A stretch of 64,000 nucleotides of DNA, from positions 656,706 to 720,705 of the forward strand of contig JAANYP010000257.1 in the NCBI GenBank assembly GCA_020465985.1, read 5' to 3'. Below, piece after piece: positions 45,464 through 56,406 of the stretch; within the stretch, counting starts at the first letter, position 1; every line of letters starts with the position of its first letter. Source of the DNA: Centrapalus pauciflorus. Its lineage: Eukaryota; Streptophyta; Magnoliopsida; Asterales; Asteraceae. The notes beneath the pieces are model-generated. The model was not told the DNA's origin and made no database searches. It worked only from the letters and a program-made list of their open reading frames with translations. The position numbers and the translations under genes are program-made.

Positions 45464-46354
45464 AATCCTCCCCTCTTAAAAAGATTCCGTCCCCGGAATC
45501 TATCGCAAGTCATTCGCAATACACATCTCTTAAGTCAAATCCCCTAAAATGTTGACTCACAACTCTCGATATAATGATCAACACTCTGATGAATTCGCAT
45601 TTGAACTCTGAATGGCACAATCATCACTGATACATATCTTCGCTTCACAGTTAGTCAATCCACTAATAGCTCAATTAAATCCCCTAATTCACAGAGTCTT
45701 CTCGTGGCGTCACCTCATAAGCCACTCGGCCCACGCACGATCTCAATCCATCGATTTTCACTCTCTTTTATCACATACTCGCATAACTCTATATAGATCA
45801 TCCACTAACACAACACATAAAGATATCTCCATCGAATCACTAAACGCAAGCTCATAAACATGGTTTAAATCACAAAGGGATTAAATCCACTCTCAATAGA
45901 CTAATCCACTATCACAACAAAACTCTCAACTCTTTTCACTACAACAGATAAACGCATCTCATAATACGCAATATCATAGATATGGATAGCACATACACAA
46001 GAGCTTAAATCCACTATCAATACGATAATCCACTAGCACATCACGACACATTCGCAATATATTCGCAATAATTACCCATATAGCTCACACAACTCAACAC
46101 GATTAATCCGCTTAACATAACGCAATGCTCAATCCCAGAACTCTGATAACCCATCTTACCACAATATATTCCACTCACACACACATACCCAGATATAACA
46201 ATCACATATAACCCATACACAATCATTCCATACCTCTGTCACAGAGCCACATAATCACAGACAAAACGAAGCAGTCACACACAACAGAACACATACTCTT
46301 ATCATAGACACAGCCCAATGACCCGTCCCACACTAACACACACTCAAATCAAGC
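45464..46354 (-). other. non-coding 3' internal region of the TR-GAG element
   Basis: About 890 bp between the gag stop and the 3' LTR, where pol would be expected. No pol motif in any frame. Next to the LTR lies the polypurine tract and a palindrome GATTCCGTCCCCGGAATC. Repeated short ATCCACTA motifs occur. Confidence 0.8.
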
Positions 46355-47701
46355 TCAGAGAAACATACCCGGAACCATATCAACAGCATCTCGAGCTTCC
46401 TCTGCAGACGTCTGAAAGACTCGACCCCTTGCCCCAGTATCACGACGACCAGATGACGATGGCTCTGCTCTGGCCCCACTAGAACTCGCACCCTGCACCG
46501 CTGGCCCTGACTCTGGACAATCTCGCCCCCTATGCCCTGGCCTCCCACAACGGAAGCACAACGGCTCTGGAACAGTACACGCGGCGGCAGCATGCCCACG
46601 CTGACTGCATCGATAGCACCTGGGCACGCACGGCCCACTATGGCGACGATGGCATCTCGGGCACTCCCGATCTCCAACCGAACTATCTCCTCTATCTCCC
46701 CCATCTCGAGGTCTCTGCCCTACACTACTCTGGCTCTGCCCTGTATATCTCGAACTCTGCCTCTGACTCTGACTATCTGATCGTCGGCTCCGCTCCGGTC
46801 CACTCGATCTCTGCTCCCTATCCCTGTCTCTGTCTCTATCTCTGTCTCGTCTATCTCTCGAACTTTGACCTGAACGCCGCTCCCTGGAATCGTCTCTGGA
46901 ATACCTCCGGTCTCTCGAGGACCGCTCGGGAGTCCTCGCACGCCTGCGCTGAAAGGATGGGTCCTCTCTCTGCTTGGCTATCTCTCGCTCTCTGATGCGG
47001 GCCATCTCTAACGCTCTAGCGAATGTAGGCGTCTCATGCATCCCAACGAACTCTCTAATATCGGCTCGCAGTCCATCAATGAATGCATCGACCTTTCGCT
47101 GCTCGGTGACGATGTGATGGGTGGAAAACTGCGAATACTCATTCAACTGGTCCACATACTGCTGCACAGTCATCTCGCCCTGCTGTAGATGCAAGAACCG
47201 ACGCTCCATCTCCCGTCTCTCATCTCTGGGAATATACTGCAGCTTGAACACGGCTCTAAACTGATCCCACGTCATCGCATAGGCCGCAGAAGATGTCATC
47301 GCTGACTCAATAGATTTCCACCACTGAGATGCCCCTCCTCTCAACAGATAAGCTGCATACCCTACCATATCCCTCGGCTCCACGTGCGCAACTCGAAAAG
47401 CAGCCTCCACCTCACGCTCCCATGCCATAGCCATCCCTGGCTCACCCCCACCTCTAAACTCTGGCGGATTCCCAGTCATGAAATCCTTAAACGAACCCCC
47501 ACGCCGCGACGTAGATGAAGAAGCACCCGTACCCGTATCCTGACCACCCCCAGCACGTGGTCCCATTCCCTGATCCTGTTCCCGCTCCTGCTCTCTCTGC
47601 TGCCTGTAAAACTCTGTCAAAACCCCCAGAAGCGCTGACCTACGAATAAACTCGTCCCCTGGCGGCTTGCCCGCGCCGGATCCCTCGTCCTGATCTGCCA
47701 T
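46355..47701 (-). CDS. gag: Gypsy-type Gag protein of the TR-GAG element
   Basis: 448 residues from MADQDEGSG; an in-frame ATG 24 nt further upstream gives eight more residues, but the MADQD start is preferred because it fits gypsy Gag starts and lies just after the primer-binding region. The retrotransposon gag core includes FKDFMTGNPPEF, GGASQWWKSIE, FRAVFKLQYIPRDERREMER and QQYVDQLNEYSQF. An Arg/Asp/Ser-rich linker with a (DR)n run follows. Two CCHC zinc knuckles come next, CYRCSQRGHAAAAC and CFRCGRPGHRGRDC. The frame then stops after DMVPGMFL where an aspartic protease would normally begin. Gag forms the particle and binds the RNA. With no pol, the element depends on enzymes of a related autonomous copy. 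No stop or frameshift is seen, in line with the young LTRs. Confidence 0.92.
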   Translation of the reverse strand: MADQDEGSGAGKPPGDEFIRRSALLGVLTEFYRQQREQEREQDQGMGPRAGGGQDTGTGASSSTSRRGGSFKDFMTGNPPEFRGGGEPGMAMAWEREVEAAFRVAHVEPRDMVGYAAYLLRGGASQWWKSIESAMTSSAAYAMTWDQFRAVFKLQYIPRDERREMERRFLHLQQGEMTVQQYVDQLNEYSQFSTHHIVTEQRKVDAFIDGLRADIREFVGMHETPTFARALEMARIREREIAKQREDPSFQRRRARTPERSSRDRRYSRDDSRERRSGQSSRDRRDRDRDRDRDREQRSSGPERSRRSDSQSQRQSSRYTGQSQSSVGQRPRDGGDRGDSSVGDRECPRCHRRHSGPCVPRCYRCSQRGHAAAACTVPEPLCFRCGRPGHRGRDCPESGPAVQGASSSGARAEPSSSGRRDTGARGRVFQTSAEEARDAVDMVPGMFL

Positions 47702-47886
47702 AACTATCTGCACAAAACGAAACAATTGAGAACCAGAGATAGGTCACCCATCGTTATACACTAAGCCAGGTTAGTTAATTCCACTAAAATCAATCGCAAT
47801 GGATCCCCCATGGATCGAAACAAGGTTTAAGTTAAGCATCCACTAATTGATACTCAGACTTCAAACCACAAGCTCTGATACCATGC

Positions 47887-49794
47887 TGTAACACCCTCCC
47901 TTAACCCGGAAATGCCACGTCAATTCAATACACAGGTGGCATATCGCAATAACTCTATTATGCACACGTCACAAGATAAACTAAAATCATTGATAATTTA
48001 AAACTTTTATACAAACACTAACATCATATAATCCGCTAATTACATAAGCCCAAAAGCAGCTAACATAATTAACACTGTTTAGATCATTACACGAAACTAA
48101 CACAAGGCTTCCCAGATAGTTCCCGACCCGAGCTCATCAAGCACGGCTGCTAATCCTGTCACTGATATCCTGAACATGGAAGACTCGAATACGTAAGCTC
48201 GTGAGTACTCGAGGGTTAGACTCTGCACAGAATACACGTAACACACATACACATAGCACATTCACGCAAAGCAATCTCTAGCTCGATCCCTGGCAATCAT
48301 CATCACAATACAGGTATGAAAACATACATGAGATCCACAGCCCTGCACACAGAATCACTGAGGGGGACCCTTCCCCAGCTAACGACCGTGTACACCGGTG
48401 GTTAGCCACAACCCTGTAGCACGGGCGCGAACCGGCTACAGGCCCTGCCGTGTATACACGCCCCAAGGACTGTTAGGGACAGTCAACCCGCGCGATCACA
48501 CATCGCGAATCACCGTCCGTATGGAACTCATCACGGACCCCCGGACTGGATCTCATCTCATGCACATATATCACATATGTAAGAACAGAATCATACCTGA
48601 CGTTCACGTCCCTGTCTTGTACACAATATATCACAGTATACACAGATAACACAATACGACCCAGAAAATGGAGCGCTCGTTTGGAAAAGACTCGGGTACT
48701 CACCTGATCAATCGGTCCCACACACTGAACTTATAACCTCCGACTCGGCTCGCCTCGCTGACTTGTCCCTGAAATTATACAAATCCCAAAACATTAATTC
48801 TTATCTCAACCGGCACACATAACGGAATCACAATAAAGCCACAAAGGGCTCAGACCCAAAAGCCATCCCAACCGAATCCCAAAATCCGGCCAAAACCCAA
48901 TTTACAAGCATTCCTAATGAAATCCCGAGAACTCAATCAAAACCCGACCCAAACAATATCGACAATATTCCGGAAACCCAACGAATTATGACTCAATATT
49001 TCGAACGGAACCCGACCCCCAAAACCGGTCCCAAAACTCAGCCAAACACCCGCACAGACCCGACCCAGCACCCCGATCGCGCCCACGCCCCGCTGCCCAT
49101 CTCGCCCGCCCCCTGCCCCTCGCATCGCGGCCACGCTCCCCTGAGCGCGACCGCGCTCCCGGTGCCGTCTTCCTCCTCCCTGTTCGCTGCTCTGCTTCGG
49201 CCAGGGGCTAATTTATCCCCCCCAAAACTCGATTTCCAGCTTCATAATATCTCAAAATCAACATATAATTTCACTATACTAATTAAACAACCAAATCCAC
49301 AAACCCTTAACATATATCATGAAATAAACCATAAGATTTCAAGCTTTCTCGCCTTCCTTGAGTTCAAGAACACACCAAATGAAGATGATGAAGTTTACTT
49401 TGAATTTTAGCAACAAAATTCTGGATTTGGAGTGGCTTTTTGCTGCTATCACATACACACACATACACGATACACTTCACACACACACCACACCTTTTGC
49501 CAAAAGAAGGAGGGAGGAAAAGAGACGTACATATAATTTTCTATTTTCGGCGGGTTCCGACCCCATAACCCGAACCCGATACCCCATTTTACAATTAAAT
49601 TCCACTTAACCCATTTAAATCCATGAACCCAATTTTATAATTTATCCACTAAAATTATAACCCGGATACACGTAACTCATAACCCGACACGTATATATCC
49701 ACTAATCGGGATCTCATTGGACCCACACAATAATAATATATTAATTATCCACTAAAATAAATCCACGCAATAATTCTAAAAACGGGATGTTACA
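47887..49794 (-). repeat. 5' LTR of the TR-GAG element (right on the plus strand)
   Basis: Bounded by the primer-binding site on its left and the ATTTG duplication on its right. Transcription of the element should start in this copy, on the minus strand. Confidence 0.95.
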
Positions 49795-49799
49795 ATTTG

Positions 49800-51071
49800 A
49801 AGCCTCGTATTGACGTTTTTTTTTGTACTTTTTACTAGTATATTCTTATTTTGTATTTTTTTATAAATATTGAAATATTTATGTTATTATCCTCTTGTGT
49901 ATAATCATAGAGATGTTTACAACTTGAAAGAATACCTTTTTTAACCTTTTATAGAAAAACAAAGAATTCAAGCATCACGTCTAAGTTGGTTTCTTAAAGA
50001 CCATGAAAATCGGTTTCTTAATTAAGACCATATATTAAGAATATTTTATGGACCATTATCAATATGTATCAATCAACACTTTCATATTACGAAACAAATT
50101 CCAATCCGATGAATTGAAGAATATTGAAAAATCTTCACGTTCATATCAAACTACAACTTTTCTTGAATTATTGAAGATACTAAAACGACTTACTTTGAAA
50201 CCTATACATGTATACCACATCCAGAATATCTGATAAAGACGATCAATATTTACTTCAAGTTGCCAACTTTTGTTGTGGGCATGCCCTAATTCCCCTTATA
50301 CATCATCAACATTTGGCAACAAATACGATCCCTAAATATCCTTAGCGAGTTAGCGTATATATGCTCTTTGTAGAAAGGTATTTTTCGTCATCTAAACCCA
50401 ATGAATGGCTCGCATTCTTGCCACTCGTTTTCGTTGTCTTGTTTGGATGAGGACTCGGCTTCGATAATCATGCAAGTATAGTTTTCAAAGAAGACATGTA
50501 TTATGTGTATATTACACGTATACATTAATTTAATTGATATGCTTTGTGCAAATTAACACGCACGTGCAAATGAATTTTGAAGTGGGGTTGTGAATTATTG
50601 CAATGAAAAGAATAAAAATAAAGATGTATATTCATGTAGAAAGAAAGGAAGAACAAATTCTATTTTTATCACATAATTAATTGGAATGACTTCAAAATAT
50701 AATTTCTGCCTATTCCCACAAGTAGGAATGCCCATATTGTTGTGTAAGAGGGTTAGCATTTAATTTTGATCTAGCAAAAATACCTTTAAATTTCTAAAGG
50801 TTAATTACTTATATTTATTTTCAGAGAATTTTTTAAAACTAATTGAACTTTCAAACTGGGATTGTGATTTGGAGTTTTTGATAGCTGTAATCTTTAAAAG
50901 AGTTTTGATTTATATATATATATGTTTAGTAAAAGAAGTTGTATGTAGGTTTTAGTATCATAAACATCGAATAAGTAGATAGGGTAATTGAATGTTTCCA
51001 TTAGAAACATGTGATTACTAATTTTGTTTTACAAATAGTTGTATGCTAACATTAACTAAGAAAATAAAAAA
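49800..51071. other. AT-rich intergenic region
   Basis: No gene or bounded element recognised. The frame 50048-50233 is short and has no protein signature. Confidence 0.5.
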
Positions 51072-51277
51072 AAGGGGTGACAATTTCGGCCCATTCAAGT
51101 AAACAGGTTGAATCGGTTGATGATCTTGTAATTTTTTTCAAGAAACAGTTTGTTTAATACATTATTTTCTAGAATTTCAGTTTTTAAAAAAAGTATGTTC
51201 TAGTTTAGTTTTTTTTACCATAGGTTACTTTGACCATCCCGCCCGTTTGGTTCATTGGGTCGAAATTGTCACCCTTA
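51072..51277. mobile_element. hAT-like MITE
   Basis: Left AAGGGGTGACAATTTCGGCC and, other strand of the right end, TAAGGGTGACAATTTCGACC. 206 bp, related to the intronic element at 33166-33377. Target duplication not clear because the left flank is an A-run. Confidence 0.75.
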
Positions 51278-51350
51278 GAAAATTCAAATCTCAGATTAGA
51301 GAACAAGGAAACAACTATGTAGGCATAGTCAATTCAAACATGCTTACTGT

Positions 51351-51590
51351 AAAGTTGTATTTAGTAGAGAGAGTCAAAGAGAAAAGAAATAAGAATAAAA
51401 TCAATGGTTTTTTAGAGCGTGAAATTTGAAAATACAATAATCGTATGATTGTTGTAATTCTCTTTTCTCAATTTTAGCTTCTAGTTCTAACATATACATT
51501 GATACAAATTGAATATACAATTCAAATTTCTCAACTAATAAATTGTCTTCAATTCATTTATCTTCAATCTATCTTATCTCCTAAACTAAT
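51351..51590. mobile_element. Tourist-like MITE, TGTTTGGTAGA family, diverged copy
   Basis: AAAGTTGTATTTAGTAGAGAG at the left and the shared core GAAATTTGAAAATACAATAA. The right end is decayed, so the limit is approximate. Confidence 0.55.
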
Positions 51591-52267
51591 AAGCTTGACA
51601 TAGAAAGTAACCTGGCAATAATGTGCCTTAATTACGATAAAACTATGATAGAATAAGAAGTATACAAAACATTCATAATGAAACACACATAGTTTGGATA
51701 TTAATTGTTTGTTACAAAGTTAAAATTACATAAAAATATAGAAAAAAAGTTTTATTCACTTGTTATCGATATTCCTAAAAACGTATACATGATATTAGTA
51801 AAGAATAATTATTTTAAAGATATTTAAACCACCCTCTTAACCCTTTTTAGCAAGTCTATTTGATAATCTTAAACCGTACGCGTTACAAACCAATGAATAA
51901 TAATATCGTGCTAAAGCTTTTCAAACATTTATTGATTTCTATTTTACGCATCATCGATTGAAAGAATTGAAAATGTCTTCATATTCATTGCATTTAAGAT
52001 AATACAAAAAGGTAAAAAGAGATAAGGTAGAAGAGAAGAACATGCGAATTGAAGCTCATGAATATATGTTCAAATTTCAAAAGCAATGGCTATTTGCTGC
52101 ATCACACAACAACATCATGATAAATTCTCAACTATTATTGATGTCTAAAGAATAAAGGTGTGTGTATGTGATATTTCCTCCTTGCTTGAAGTGAATGATG
52201 CTATGATTCTTCAAATTAAATGCAATTTTTTTTAAGAATTAAAATTTATATGGTACATTAATCTAAA
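51591..52267. other. AT-rich intergenic region
   Basis: Nothing recognised between the diverged MITE and the CACTA foldback element. Confidence 0.5.
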
Positions 52268-52270
52268 TCT

Positions 52271-52697
52271 CAGTACAAGAAAAGTGTCATTTAGTGACAC
52301 ATGCTTTTAGTGACACAAAAATAAGTGTCACTATATCTTACTTTTAGTGACACTTATAAAAAGAGTAGGTAAAGAGCAATCTTTTACCCACACATTTTCT
52401 TTTTTAGTGACACAAAAATTTTGGTAAAAGATTTTGATATCTATAGTGACACTTTTTTGATGAAAAAAAGAGTGGGTAAAAGTGGAGTAGGTATAGATAT
52501 TTAGTGACTAAAAAAGTATGTGGCTATAGGTTCAAGTATTTTGTGACAAAATTTTGTGTCACTAAAAAAGAAAAAGTGTGGGTAAAAGATTGCCCTTTAC
52601 CTATTCTTTTTATAAGTGTCGCTAAAAGTAAGATATAGTGACACTTATTTTTGTGTCACTAAAAGCATGTGTCACTAAATGACACTTTTTTGTAGTG
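52271..52697. mobile_element. CACTA-type foldback MITE
   Basis: Left CAGTACAAGAAAAGTGTC (one change from CACTACAAGAAAA), right complement CACTACAAAAAAGTGTC. TCT target duplications at 52268-52270 and 52698-52700. The two halves are largely inverted copies, built from repeated TAGTGACAC and GTGTCACTA. 427 bp. Confidence 0.92.
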
Positions 52698-54006
52698 TCT
52701 AATATGTATATTGATTTCATATAATAATAAAAACTTTTGGTTAACATAATATTAAATTATACACCAAATTAACAAAATATTTAAAATAATAAAATTTTAA
52801 TATTTATATAACTTTCTGTTTGGTTTGGAGTTTCTTGGTTTTTTTGTATGAGGAAACCGAAGTCGAACCAAAAATTTTGGTTTTTCAGAATCCATAGTCG
52901 GTTTGGATTTTTGGTTTCGGTTTGGTTTTTATTTTTTTGCACACCTTATCGAAGTGTTTAATGAATCCTAGCTCAAAGTTACGTACGTATCTCTCAATGC
53001 GGACGATGATGTTGGTCTTTTTTCCACTTCGTTGCAGTACGTCTTTCTGGCTCCAGTTTCTTCATCGTCATCCTCTTCGAACTAGTTGGCGGGAAATTGG
53101 GCATCGGATAAGGTTGTGTGCGTGTTTGTATTGACAGTATTCGTTCGTTATGAAAATATGATGAAATCATCATCGACTGGAACAGCATTTCATTTTAGGT
53201 GATTCCAAAGAATTTCCCATAACGGCTTGGAGCAAACAACTTAGTGTTCTTTAAACTTTTGTATTGCCCGTGTGTCACTTTCAATATCTTGGTTTCGTAT
53301 TGACCAATTCCCCTCGTAGTCTGGTTTCGTATTAACTTCTTTTGCTCTTATCCTTTATTGTTTAAGTGTTTAATTTATTATCAAATGCAGAATACTAGAC
53401 TAATAAATTGTTATTTGTTTAACAATAAGTAAATGTAAGTTAAAATGTTAGATTAGATTGTTATTGTTGATTTGTTAACATAAGTATTATTAAAGTTTTA
53501 AATTTATTATATAACATGGACCAATTTTGAAAAGAAAGTTATTGGCATCCAAAAAATAATTGTTTGTCAATGTTTCAGACGATGATCAAATAAATAGTTT
53601 TCAAATTATGAAAACTCGTAGAGGACAACTATAAAATCTAATTTCTTTGGGTTTGTCATTAATTTGTATCTTTTACTTATTTGTTTTTTATTTAATCAAG
53701 ATAAACAGATTCGAAGTTTCGAAGTCTTAAAAATTTTTAAAGGGCCACAAATATTCGTACTTTCGTAACGTTGTTAGACTCCGAAAATTATTTGAATCTG
53801 CCACTGGGGGTGGGGGCACGTTGTATTGATGCCAAATGACATCTTTTGGTGTCGTCCGGCTTCCCATCCCACACCACTCCAGTCTTCCTAAAATTATAAA
53901 TAAATAACCATCATACAATATTATTAAGATTTATATTATTTTAGACACTCAATAAATAAACGAATACTTAAATAAATCATTTGTGGTTTATTCTAATTTA
54001 AACAAA
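52698..54006. other. intergenic region with possible element relics
   Basis: A repetitive GGTTT-rich stretch (52815-52935, with GGTTTCGGTTTGG) may be a MITE end. GAATCTGCCACTG at about 53793-53806 resembles a hAT terminus (CAGTGGCAGATTC on the other strand) without a partner. Frames at 52922-53188 do not resemble a known protein. Confidence 0.4.
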
Positions 54007-54415
54007 TCTATAAATACCAATAAAAGAGTAACTATATTTTTTTCTTATGAAGCCACGTGTCATCACCATGAATTGACACGTGACATTTATATGATTAAAA
54101 ATAATAAAGAAATCTAAATTATAACTATCCAAATCTAATATAATCTACTTTTAAATTCAAATAATATCAAATCAAACAAAATCTAATACTCTACTAACTT
54201 ATTAATTATAATATAATATAAGTTTAAAATATATAAGAAAATAACTACTATGCATATATATTTAGGAATATATAAATTTAATAGGTCATAATAAATAACA
54301 ATATCATTCTTATATATACTTTTGTTTAAAAGATAATATTTATTTCTTTACCTTTTAATTTATTATATTTTATATATATTAGAAATATCCGCGTAATACG
54401 CGGGTAATAAACTAG
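54007..54415 (+). mobile_element. Helitron, same 3' family as 6025-6843
   Basis: 5' TCTATAAATACCAATAAAAGAG after A; 3' hairpin CGCGTAATACGCG, then CTAG before T. Carries one paired G-box-like set (GCCACGTGTCATC and TTGACACGTGAC, 54056-54083). 409 bp, no coding sequence. Confidence 0.85.
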
Positions 54416-55893
54416 TATTTAAATAAATCATTGCCATAACTCATAAACAATATAAATCTAGTTTTAGGTCAATTCTCATTTTGGTTATATTATAATAAAA
54501 TTAAAATAAGCAAATGTTGAACATTAATATGACATCAACAAAAATGAGCTAACTAACGCATAAAAATTTATCCTTATTTAATTCTTCTAAAATATGTTTT
54601 CATTAATTTAGTGAGCAAATTTCGTTCACAACATACGTACTGTTGGGGGATCAATAACATTTAGCTAACCACTCGTATTATGTATGACCTTACTTTCCAT
54701 GATAAGTATTTGAACCAAATAAATAGTCCAGACTTACACCAAAATCTATCTGAAATACGATATCAAAACACTTTTGGATTCGTCTGTATTCAAAAGTAAC
54801 ACACTAAGATTGTGTTCTTTTCTCAAAATTGAAACCAAACATTTGTTTTTGTAACATATTTCAACCATAATCGTTGAATTTAATAGGGTATTTAGAATCG
54901 GCATTAAACAAGGTCACAAACATCGTTAAAACAATTTTAACATTAATAAATCATAACTACAAGATTAAAACAACATTTACAAATCATCACCTTTGGTCTT
55001 TACCACATAAGAAAATTGACACAACATTAACAACTATGCATCCAAGCTGATAGGCATCAAGGCCAACTTTTGCTTCAGATGATATCAACATCATTATCAG
55101 CACTTGTACAAATTTCTATATTGATACATTTTAGAATCATGAATTTGTTTCGAGACGTTGCCATTCGGCTCAACATTTATAACTGATCATTATCAGCAGT
55201 AGCGGAACCACCATCAAAGACTATGTTCCTTGGACTTGAGTCCAGCCCCTTGGACCCTGTGAGAATATGGGCATGGACTCTGACTAGCTTCCACAAATGT
55301 GTACTCTGCACCTCCAAGCCTTGTAAGTTATTGATACTTAAAATCTACTTGGTTTACAAATAAATCTGATGATACCAAAATAAAATGGTGATACACAATC
55401 ACCAACATTGACAATAGTTAAAGTTTGATTCTAAAAGCATTATTTTTTTGAACTAAATTCATTTCTTTAAACATTTTTTCCAAAACATTATTACACATAT
55501 TCCTCTCGAACTTCTCTTGATGTTCATTATGCATATTCCACCACCACACCACAATATTTATTTCAATAATTTGAAGAATCATATATTTGGAATCACACAA
55601 CTCAAAAAGCCCCTATAATGATGATGTGAACTATTAATCCAACTATTGAATCCCAAAACATATTTAAAATAAATAAGATTATTATCATTTTTAAATATCC
55701 AATTATTAAATTATGTTAAACTATCTTTTGTTCCATGAAATAAAAAATTTCTTTATGTAGTTTCTTAATTGTACGTTTCATATATTGTAAGAGTGATTTT
55801 ACAATCAGTCGAATCGTGAGATTGTCAAAACACACACTACTGTGTGAGATTGTTGTATTAGTCCCATGATGTAGTTATATGTAATTTTATTAT
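54416..55893. other. AT-rich intergenic region
   Basis: No gene. CAGTAGCGGAACCACC at 55196 resembles a hAT terminus but lacks a matching end. Confidence 0.5.
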
Positions 55894-56406
55894 GGGATAA
55901 TTGTGGAAAAAAACCTTAAACTTGTCAATTTTTTGTGATTAAAACCCCAAACAATTTTTCGTTGCATAAAAAACCCCGAACTAACTAAAAATCAGTAAAT
56001 CAAGGTTTTATCAATGGGTAACCGGTTATTAATCCTACGCGGACCGGTAAATAACCAACGTGGAACAATTTTTAATTGTTAAAACTGGTTGCCAAGTATT
56101 ACACATCATTTAAAACCCCGTTGATGATGTAATCACATTACATAAAATTACAATTAAAAACTATCAACATGGGTTTAAATGATGTGTAATACTTGGCAAC
56201 CGGTTTTAACAATTAAAATTTATTCCACGTAAGTTATTTACCGGTTCACGTAGGATTAATAACCGGTTTCAACCGGTTACCCATTGATAAAACATTGATT
56301 TACTGATTTTTAGTTATTTCGGAATTTTATATGTAACGAAAAATGGTTTGGGGTTTTAATCACAAAAATCTAACAAGTTGGGTTTTTTTTTTTTGCACAA
56401 TTACCC
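55894..56406. mobile_element. foldback MULE-like element
   Basis: Left GGGATAATTGTGGAAAAAAA and, other strand of the right end, GGGTAATTGTGCAAAAAAAA, lead into inverted arms of roughly 200 bp each with a short centre near 56130. Several AACCGGTT palindromes lie in the arms. TTTTATTAT occurs on both flanks with a 1-nt offset, a probable 9-bp duplication. Confidence 0.8.

Larger units (their letters stand above)
43547..49794 (-). mobile_element. TR-GAG type LTR retrotransposon (gag only, gypsy-like), young
   Basis: Two long LTRs, 43547-45463 (1917 bp) and 47887-49794 (1908 bp), start TGTAACACCCTCCC and end GGGATGTTACA on the plus strand. The target duplication is ATTTG (43542-43546 and 49795-49799). 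Read on the minus strand, the primer-binding site TGGTATCAGAGC (47883-47872) directly follows the 5' LTR. A purine tract AAGAGGGGAGGATT precedes the 3' LTR at about 45477-45464. The LTRs differ at only about 12 substitutions and two indels (8 and 1 bp). Between them lies an intact gag frame and about 0.9 kb without coding capacity; protease, RT and integrase are absent. Confidence 0.95.

Noticed and set aside
44066..49410. Several open frames of 60-140 codons inside the LTRs
   Set aside because: They occur in both LTR copies with no recognisable domain, and differ between copies by small indels, so they are most likely chance frames.
43547..49794. Two 1.9 kb near-identical blocks could be a segmental duplication
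   Set aside because: Matching 5-bp target duplications, a tRNA-Met primer-binding site, a polypurine tract and a Gag gene in between show that they are LTRs of one element.
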